From Apoda limacodes (lineage: Eukaryota; Arthropoda; Insecta; Lepidoptera; Limacodidae), in NCBI GenBank assembly GCA_946406115.1, contig OX291553.1, positions 7,383,001 to 7,447,000 on the forward strand: a stretch of DNA of 64,000 bases, written 5' to 3'. This document shows, piece after piece, positions 56,956-64,000 of the stretch (positions are counted from its first letter, which is position 1; each line of letters opens with the position of its first letter). A program made the position numbers and the translations under genes. The notes under the pieces are model-generated. The model was given only the letters and a program-made list of their open reading frames with translations, was not told where the DNA came from and did no database searches.

Positions 56956-58555
56956 AAGGATTAACGATATTATTGCAAGATATTGAAGACAATACTTTGC
57001 TCGGGTAACATCGCCAAATACCTGCTAGTATAGGTAACATATTTTTTTTTATGCTTATTGATCAACCCCTGCTGACAAACTAACAGAGCGCCAACCTCAT
57101 AAATCAGAATACGCAGGTATAATATTTTATATTCATCTGCGACTTTGTAACTTTGCTACAGTTTTATGTTACAGAACTATGTCAATCTAACTTTTAAGAT
57201 TATCACTTCCGTGGTCGCCTACTGGCAGACTTACCTGCTCACTCACTAGGGTTGCCAACTACCTCGTCGCTTTATTTTATCTTCTAATTCAATGAGTTAA
57301 AATCTAAGGGTGCCTTGCTTTCTATTAATTTGTAACATTTGATAAAACCGTAACTACTGTAAACGAGTTTAATGTGTGTTTTTTGTCCATGTAAAAAACA
57401 CTGCATTTCTAATCTCAATATTTGTTGTTACAGGTATTCTAATTTAATCATTTTTGTGATCAGTGATTGAGTAAGTTATAAACCACACAATTATATTTAC
57501 TCTTATACAAAATATTGATTTCCTTTTAGGCAACCGCCCTTACGTAAAGAGGGAAAAAAAGCACTGACAGTTTACTTCATTTTCACACCAATATCTGTTT
57601 ACTATAAAACGTTGGGTGACCGCAAGATAAAATCATTTCTACAACTAATTTTTAAACTTTCTTGATCATATATCAATAGTTTAATTCTAATATAAAACAG
57701 CATTTATATAGGAATACTTTAGATTTTAAAGATAATACAGTCACCGGTTTTGTAAAAGAAAATCTGTAGCGCCAGCCCTATGAAAATTCGAATGGCGTCA
57801 CAGTGGCGCCGCGCTCGTCGCTACAGAAAAAAGTTGCAAGCCTTAGGGCGGCGCCGTAGAACATTCAAATTTATCGATTGTACCGCTCGGCTCATTACGA
57901 CATCCCTCAAAACTTACCCACTTACCAACTTATCCCTTCCCGAAATACCACTATTACCCCATTACTTTTTATGCCCCGCCAACGGAGGCTGTATCTCTTT
58001 TTTTCATTTTCATTGTCAGATTATTATCCGTTAAACTTTTAAGTGCTCGGCGGGTAAGTTTCGATGTCTTCTTGATTTACGAGGGGCCGTTTCGAAGTGT
58101 TTTATCGAGCATAAATGTAACTTCCTAACTTGAGATTGAAGGTCGAATTGGGTTATGACCGATTAAGTATTCGACTTCGTTAGTGGGTCAATATTATATT
58201 GTTAATTTATTCAAAATTATGGCCTAGTTCAGACTGAAATGTTACTTCCTTTAGAGAAGATTTGGGTGTAACGTTGGGATATGACGTAAGTTATTGTGAC
58301 TAAATACAATGTTAAATTGATCGTGAACACATTCTTAATCATACGTAATATGGAAATTTTTAAAAAAAGCCTATTTAAGAAATAGATTCATCGGTAATGG
58401 TTGTTAGATAGATGTTACGGTGTTAATTCGCAAGGGGGCGCTGCAATCAACATTATTTTACTTGTTAAGATGAGTTTTTTCTAAGATAGCAACGTAGAAT
58501 TCTCTTGTTTGTATGAAATGTCTTATTTTTAGAAAAAACATCAAAATATAAATAC
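56956..58555. other. Non-coding stretch
   Basis: About 57768-57830 is a GC-rich patch bounded by CTGTAGCG and CGCTACAG, an inverted pair. The frame 57780-58034 begins in it, with an Arg-rich opening (WRRARRYRKK) and no known domain. GC-balanced unique DNA lies at about 58035-58200. Confidence 0.4.
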
Positions 58556-58559
58556 TAAA

Positions 58560-58640
58560 AACCCTCGACAGATATATGTTATCTAAAAAAATTTTTTAAA
58601 TATTTTTTAGATTACATTACATCCGTCGAGAGCTTTTTAA
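58560..58640. repeat. AT-rich imperfect palindrome
   Basis: CTCGACAGATATATG...ATCTAAAAAA is mirrored by TTTTTTAGAT...CATCCGTCGAG, giving a stem of about 28 bp with a few mismatches and a short AATATT-type centre. Confidence 0.55.
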
Positions 58641-58666
58641 TAAATATCTATATATTTTATTTATAA

Positions 58667-58775
58667 ATGCAAAAAGCTGAACTACAGTCGCCATATTAAA
58701 ATGATGTGAACTTACGACAATTGGAACCAAACATCTAAGATCAGAAGTTCAGAACAGTTTGTTGCAGCGCAACAA
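58667..58775 (+). mobile_element. MITE family M, deleted copy
   Basis: Keeps AACTACAGTCGCCATATTAA and the right end AGAACAGTTTGTTGC. The left terminus is reduced to ATGCAAAAAG, so most of the left TIR is deleted. Confidence 0.55.
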
Positions 58776-58779
58776 CTTG

Positions 58780-59345
58780 TCCGTGTACTTTGTCTCTTTA
58801 ACATTATTTTATTTACTATGTAATTTTTTTTAAATATGTAGGTTTAATAATTTTATCATGACGAGGCGATCCCTATTGTGCTCCGTTAAAAAATTCATTT
58901 TAAGGCGTTCGAGGCTTTAAGATTTTAAATTTGTAAACTGAACCCAATTTACTATATGAAAATGATGAATATCATATATCTTTTTGGAGAAAGAAGCGAT
59001 GTCGAACAGTAGTTTAGTTCCACATCTGGGGATCGCAGGGAGTGGCAATAATCCATTAATCTGGCTGAAGCCCATGTGGCGCCGCCACGTACCTGTCGAC
59101 GCGACGCTTGGACGCCTACTCATACCTACATTCCAACAGTTGCATATTGAATGGATTAATCGAATGGATTATAATTGCTAATGTTTTTACTTTTTTTGTG
59201 ACTATCAATCACTTTAATCTATGTACCCGTCTTGTCTCTGTAGTTACAAAAGTTCTCGTTTATGAAACAAGTTTTTTGCTCTTGGCTTTTTCGTAATACC
59301 TAACTATATTCAATTACAGATTGTTGCTATGGACAATAATCGTTA
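58780..59345. other. Non-coding stretch
   Basis: Short overlapping frames on both strands (58917-59296) have no recognised domain. The region 58990-59130 is GC-balanced and unique. Confidence 0.4.
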
Positions 59346-59349
59346 CTAA

Positions 59350-59638
59350 ATTTTGCCAGCGGCTCCGCCCGCACTAAATTCAGTTATTGGTATAGAATTT
59401 CTACGTCAATTACTTAATTATACTAATGAAGTTTGTCATAACTGTAGCTATAGTTGGTTTAGGTTCGGTTATAGTTTAATTACGCGGAACTATTGAGTTT
59501 TTCGAGATTAAGAGTAGCCTATGCCCTATTCTATGACCTAACCTACCTATATGTTTACCGAGTACAAATCCGTCCAGTGATGAAAGCGTGATTGAGTAAC
59601 AAACATTCAAACCTCCAAACTTTTACATTGAGTTGATT
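59350..59638 (+). repeat. Dispersed repeat family T, plus-strand copy
   Basis: TTTTGCCAGCGGCTCCGCCC head, AATTCAGTTATTGG, then CCTATGCCCTATTCTATGACC and the GTCCAGTGATGAAAGCGTGA core. The TATAATATTAG tail is lost after ACTTTTACATTGAG. Confidence 0.65.
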
Positions 59639-60169
59639 GTTATTCGGAGAATATCACACAAGAATTACAATATTTTTGTCATCAGTTTTAATGTTGATAT
59701 TTTCTACCGTAAGTACTAAAAAACTATGACGGCAACGAAATTAGTTTGTTCCGCATTTCTCGGAGTCAATATCACATATACTGTATTCATGGTTTACCTA
59801 GATTGGTTGTAGAAGCTTTTGAAAGCTCCCCGACTTGATGTACTCGTTCAGTTTCCGGAAATAATTACCGCTAAAGTTTTCCTTCCATACTCCCTTGATA
59901 TATGTGCACGAGAACCTTTTGAATATGGACGACAGTACCGAATGAAATGTTGGCTATAAATAAACTGTAGCACGATTTTTACGCGAAACTTTATTTTCTT
60001 GTTGATGAAGGAAGCACTATTCCGTGATAGTGTTTTTTTCTAAATTTAAGAAAAATTAAAATGTTTTATGTAAGAAAAAGCTGATTTTGTGTTGTGCCCG
60101 ACTTAATATAAACAAAGTTTGAATAAAATAAAAACAAAGTAGATAAATATTTTTATAGCAAAAAACAGT

Positions 60170-60345
60170 TAAAAGATTAACCTTAAGCCAGGACTTGAAC
60201 CTTCAACAATGTCTGAGAGTCTCAAAAGAAGAAAGATTATTGCTATGTGTGTATCACTATAATTTTTTTTCTAAATGCTATGAAGATTTGTGTATTTTTT
60301 AGATTCATGTACTAGGACTTTATAAATAACTAGTAGTTGTAGTTG
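60170..60345 (-). repeat. tRNA-like composite repeat (family X), third copy
   Basis: AAAAGATTAACC and CCAGGACTTGAACC (B-box half, minus strand) are followed by the reverse complement of the X arm, ending in GTACTAGGACTTTATAAATA and ACTAGTAGTTGTAG. Order and relative orientation agree with the 36-kb copy and differ from the 6.6-kb copy. Confidence 0.55.
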
Positions 60346-60349
60346 ATTA

Positions 60350-61300
60350 AAATAAAAATCATTCGTATAAAAAATAAATTTTGCAAATCCACAAAACAAC
60401 AAATATAAACATTTTTTAATTATTCACCATAATATAAAGAATTGTTATAAGGTGACAGAAGTCAAAAGTACCTATCTAACTATTTTAAAAATATTTTTGA
60501 TGTTTATTTCATATTTGTAAAAATCAAGTGCTTATGCTAATTTTACCTCGGTACTAGTATAGTATTATATAATATGCGCCTCGGTCAAGTAAGTACACAG
60601 TTTACATGGTCTCATGAAGTTATAATTCTTGCCATGGATACGTTAGTAGGTGTACATAACAGCCATTTGACAACAAATTCCAATTGCATTTTTAAATTTT
60701 ATTATTTAAAAGCCCAATACCTTCTATATTGTAATTCCATTTGGTGTCTAATATAGCATGAGGAAATATGTTATAAATAATTTTTCTATACGTAAATTCA
60801 CACCAGAATTGCAATCGAGAGTCGATAGTAAAACCCAGCAGGTATTATTTGTAGCAATTCTCTAAGTGCTTACCTCATTGATCCCCCGATCGTCCTGATA
60901 GGCACGAGACCTGTTATCCTCCCGCATTACGTTTATTAAGACAATCATTCACTTTATTACATTAACTTTATGAATCCAGTTATACGTCACTAATATTAAA
61001 GATATGCTTCATCAAAAAAATATTGACAGAAAAAGTGATGAGTGATGAGTGAGTGACGGTGATGAGTTTTAAAAAACAATAAGATTTTATGAATTCCCCA
61101 GCGTAAGTTGTGCTTGTCCTGCCTGAACGATAGCTTGCTTGCTATAAGCGGGTTCAGCAAACGTCTTTTCGGTGTGAGTTGGCGATGAATAATCTTAAAA
61201 TAAGAAAATCGAAAATAATATTAAAAAAAGCCATTTTCGGGCCAGGTCGAAGGACCCACTAAAACACACCCATTTTTTTATCAACATCCGTCAATAAACG
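60350..61300. other. Non-coding stretch
   Basis: AT-rich. A short GTGATGAGTGATGAGTGAGTG simple repeat lies near 61037. No gene or recurring repeat. Confidence 0.5.
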
Positions 61301-61324
61301 AAAAAAAATCCTAGACCCGATGAC

Positions 61325-61615
61325 AGCGCCACCTACTGGGTCTAATTGTGCACCTAAACCATTCATTGACTCACTCAAAAACGCATAAAAAAATTCTTCA
61401 AAATCGGTCTAGAAGTTCAAGAGTTCAGTGAGTTACACACGTACAGAATGATATAGAGATTTTTAATAGCTCAACCGCAGCGCCATCTGTCGGGTGAATT
61501 TAAACCTTTCAGGGACTCACTGAAATACATAAAAAAACTATAAAATCGGTGCAGCCATTAAAGTTCGGTGACTTACACACGCATAGAAGAATTATATATG
61601 CATAGAGGTAATGAA
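61325..61615 (+). repeat. Diverged direct duplication in a LINE-tail-like repeat
   Basis: CAGCGCCACCTACTGGGTCT...ATTGACTCACT...AAATCGGT...GAGTTACACACG at 61325-61445 is repeated as CAGCGCCATCTGTCGGGTGA...GGACTCACTGAAA...AAATCGGTGCAGCC...GACTTACACACGC at 61478-61585. The wording is that of 3' tails of insect non-LTR repeats. Lies just left of the TIR element. Confidence 0.5.
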
Positions 61616-61673
61616 AAATATAATTTTATCATAAAATTCTAAATTTAAAAATTGGTAGAATTTTTTTTATATG

Positions 61674-61681
61674 GTAATTTG
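61674..61681. repeat. 8-bp target site duplication, left copy
   Basis: GTAATTTG directly abuts the left terminus at 61682. The identical GTAATTTG abuts the right terminus at 63789-63796. Confidence 0.9.
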
Positions 61682-62159
61682 GGATCATTCTCACTAGATC
61701 CATTGTCCAGATCCATAATGGATCTAGTGAGATATTTTTTCTCAGTAGATCTGTTTTCTAATAAACTGGATCTAATGAGAATTTTCATTGCCAATAGATC
61801 TATTTTAAAAATAATGTTAAAATAAATTAGATCTAATGATAATATATTGTCTCACTAAATAGAATGTTTGAAAAAATATGTAATTATAGAAAATTATACC
61901 TAATTATTAACGGAAATTATACTTAATTATTAACGAAAATTTTTAATATGGATAAATATAAATTATTAAACATTTCGATTGCTGTAAACATTTCGAGCTG
62001 CAAGTATCTAAATAGCTTTAAGTTAACAGCAATTCGTTTAATTTTTCTCCATTATTATTAAGTAACCAAGATTTTTTGACGGCACGTCATAGGTACAGTA
62101 ATATTTTTTTTATAAAAAAGGCATATTCATCAATAAAGGTTCGCCATCCCTGCCCCAGG

Positions 62160-62390
62160 GTTTGTTTGTCAAACTAGAAAGGACTATATATCCGTAACTA
62201 TTGATCGTAGACTAGTAGTTTCTTGACAGAAATTATACGTCTCATACGATCTTTATTACAGAATGACATCTGTCAAACTATAAAGAAATATATCTCGGTA
62301 ACTTAAAACTTACTCGGGTACCTAAAATTTATCGTAGACTAGTAGTTTCTCTACAGAAATGACACGTCAAAAATAGAAAGGTTTAAGATG
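62160..62390 (-). repeat. Satellite core, inverted block (about two units)
   Basis: TGTCAAACTA starts at 62167 and 62271 (104 bp apart), with a diverged third start near 62364. GTAACTATTGATCGTAGACT then AGTAGTTTC is the reverse complement of the unit text further right. These units are more diverged than those of the forward block. Confidence 0.8.
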
Positions 62391-63195
62391 ATAACTGTCA
62401 TCCGAAATTAAGAACTTGATGAGAACTATCATTGCTGTGGAGAAATTACTAGTCTACGATCAATAGTTACCGAGATATATACCTTTCTAGTTTGACAGGT
62501 CTCATCCGAAATAAAGATCTTAATGAGACGTATAATTTTTGTGGAGAAACTACTTGTCTACGATCAACAGTTACGGAGATATAGACCTTTCTAGTTTGAC
62601 AGCTATCATTTGAAATAAAGATCTTGATGAGATCTATTATTTCTACTAGGGAAACTACTAGTCTACGATCAATAGTTACAGAGATATAGACCTTTCTAGT
62701 TTGACAGCTGTCGTTTGAAATAACGATCTTGATAAGATCTATCATTTCTAATAGGGGAACTACTAGTCTACGATCAATAGTTACGGAGATATAGACCTTT
62801 CTAGTTTGACAGCTATCATTTGAAATAAAGATCTTGATGAGATCTATTATTTCTACTAGGGAAACTACTAGTCTACGATCAATAGTTACAGTGATATAGA
62901 CCTATCTAGTTTGACAGCTGTCGTTTGAAATAACGATCTTGATAAGATCTATCATTTCTAATAGGGGAACTACTAGTCTACGATCAATAGTTACGGAGAT
63001 ATAGACCTTTCTAGTTTGACAGATGTCATTTGAAATAAAGATCTTGATGAGATCTATCATTTCTACTAGGGAAACTACTAGTCTACGATCAATAGTTACA
63101 GAGATATAGACGTTTCTAGTTTGACAGCTGTCGTTTGAAATAAAGATCTTGATGAGATCTATAACTTTTGTAAAATAACTACACGTGTAAGATCA
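62391..63195 (+). repeat. Satellite core, forward block, 105-bp units in 210-bp dimers
   Basis: CTAGTTTGACA recurs at 62487, 62591, 62696, 62801, 62906, 63011 and 63116: spacings 104 then 105 throughout. From 62591 two variants alternate. Type A has GCTATCATTTGAAATAAAGA; type B has GCTGTCGTTTGAAATAACGA. The A units 62591 and 62801 differ at two bases, and the B units 62696 and 62906 appear identical, so the larger unit is 210 bp. The last pair (63011, 63116) is partly mixed. Because 105 is a multiple of 3, a 92-codon minus frame (62467-62745) stays open; it is not a gene. Confidence 0.92.
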
Positions 63196-63244
63196 ATAGT
63201 TTAATTTTTTTAATATATAAAATAAAATATATATTAAGAAAAAC

Positions 63245-63381
63245 AGTATTTTTCTTGTCTTTTGCGGTTCAAACTATCTCCATATTAAATTTATCACAAT
63301 TGGTCCAACCGTGAAATTTAACGGATTGATAGACAGACAAACACCGACACTTTCGAATTTATAATATTAGTATTAGTATGG
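63245..63381 (+). repeat. Dispersed repeat family T tail nested in the TIR element
   Basis: Only the 3' part is present: TTTTGCGGTTCAAACTATCT, CCATATTAAATTTATCACAA, GGTCCAACCGTG, then GATAGACAGACAAAC and TTTCGAATTTATAATATTAG. It lies between the satellite block and the right subterminal repeats. Confidence 0.55.
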
Positions 63382-63788
63382 ATCCTCATTTTATAAAGTC
63401 GGTTAATTTTTAGTTTTGAATTAATAATATCTCTTATATAGGTACCTACAGACCATTCGCGAACTAACTCCTTTTTTAAAGTTGGTAAAAATAAGTATAT
63501 GACAGGGGAAATACGAGTAATAGTATTAGAAAGTAAGTTCCGTTATCTCCCCAGCCTAGGGGACAACAAGCGTAGCCGACACCAAATTTTTTATCAGATC
63601 CACAACTGAATCTAGTGAGAAAGAAATTCCTTAGTAGACCCACACTTTCAAATCTGGTTCTGGTTAACGGATCTAGCGAGACAAATGCTTCTCAGTAGAT
63701 ACACACTTCTGAAAATGGATCTATTGAGAAAATAATATCTCACTAGATCCATTATGGATCTGGACAATGGATCTAGTGAGAATGATCC

Positions 63789-63796
63789 GTAATTTG
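63789..63796. repeat. 8-bp target site duplication, right copy
   Basis: GTAATTTG, identical to 61674-61681. Confidence 0.9.
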
Positions 63797-63869
63797 GACC
63801 AATTTTTTTCAGAATTGTGCTTGATTTAAAATATTCTGCAATTGTTAACTTCAATGGAGCAAAGCTTCA

Positions 63870-64000
63870 AAGCACGGCATGTCACCGACCGCGGAAGCGC
63901 TACCGTCGCGACGTAGCTCCGTAGAAAAATGGCGGCGAAACGACGCCATATTTCAGTCACAAAATTGACACATTGCGCTCCGAAACTGCAAAGTTTCGCG
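63870..64000. other. GC-rich end of window
   Basis: CpG-containing DNA (GACCGCGGAAGCGCTACCGT, CGCGACGTAGC, ATGGCGGCGAAACGACGCC) quite unlike the AT-rich surroundings. It could be the edge of a promoter, an exon or another repeat. The window ends before this can be decided. Confidence 0.4.

Larger units (their letters stand above)
61682..63788. mobile_element. Foldback-type DNA transposon with satellite core, 8-bp TSD
   Basis: 2107 bp. The terminal 55 bp (61682-61736 and 63734-63788) are perfect inverted repeats, and weaker inverted similarity continues inward with a few gaps. Each 55-bp end itself holds an inverted pair: TCTCACTAGATCCATT and AATGGATCTAGTGAGA. Subterminal GGATCTAGTGAGA-like boxes recur on both sides. 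The core (62160-63195) is a tandem array of about 105-bp units that changes orientation near 62390. A family-T tail (63245-63381) is nested. No transposase or other coding sequence. Perfect ends and target duplication imply recent insertion. The 8-bp duplication would suit hAT, P or Merlin-like elements, but the GGATCATTC end does not settle the superfamily. Confidence 0.88.

Noticed and set aside
57780..58034. Arg-rich 84-codon ORF
   Set aside because: The basic start comes from a local GC-rich palindromic patch. The rest is low-similarity hydrophobic text with no domain.
62467..62745. 92-codon minus-strand ORF with internally repeated peptide
   Set aside because: It is the translation of the 105-bp satellite, which stays in frame because 105 is divisible by 3. 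It starts and stops inside the array.

Overview
The window looks like non-coding, repeat-rich DNA from a lepidopteran (moth or butterfly) nuclear genome. It is strongly AT-rich, has no bacterial gene organisation, and its open frames are short and scattered. Its repeats are of kinds I associate with Lepidoptera: truncated jockey-like and RTE-like LINE ends, a tRNA-headed SINE with A and B boxes, TA-flanked MITEs, and many copies of a short dispersed repeat ending in a TTTATAATATTAGTA-like sequence. The host assignment is inference from repeat content. I recognise no intact host protein-coding gene, rRNA or functional tRNA, so the window is probably intergenic or inside a very large intron.

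Layout. Positions 1-28 kb are mostly unique AT-rich DNA with dispersed-repeat relics, a tRNA-like composite (6.6-6.9 kb), a promoter-like block over an unplaced ORF (7.3-7.8 kb), an RTE LINE scrap and MITE arms (13.4-14.5 kb), a LINE 3' end (20.4 kb) and two small palindromes (22.4-22.8 kb). From 27.7 to 36.4 kb there is a cluster of retroelement relics: a SINE, a broken LINE reverse transcriptase, a Tc1/mariner-type deletion derivative with terminal inverted repeats (TIRs), another LINE 3' end, an exact 30-bp minisatellite and a second tRNA-like composite. From 38.0 to 43.1 kb there is a TIR MITE, then a nearly complete but mutated Ty1/copia LTR retrotransposon on the minus strand (38528-42811), then another MITE. 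A pogo/Tigger-like element with a decayed transposase and a roughly 62-bp GACC-motif array fills about 45.16-47.94 kb. From 48 to 61 kb there are scattered MITEs and LINE/SINE fragments in otherwise featureless DNA.

The most striking object is at 61682-63788: a 2107-bp element with perfect 55-bp terminal inverted repeats and a perfect 8-bp target duplication (GTAATTTG). Each terminus can itself fold as a hairpin. Its core is a satellite-like array (105-bp units, a 210-bp dimer, with an orientation switch) and it has no transposase. It appears to be a recent, non-autonomous foldback-type DNA transposon carrying its own satellite.

No genes here work together as a pathway. The biology is that of mobile elements: a copia Gag-Pol unit broken by stops, frameshifts and an internal deletion; transposase remnants that can no longer act; and short non-autonomous passengers (MITEs, SINEs) that depend on enzymes encoded elsewhere.
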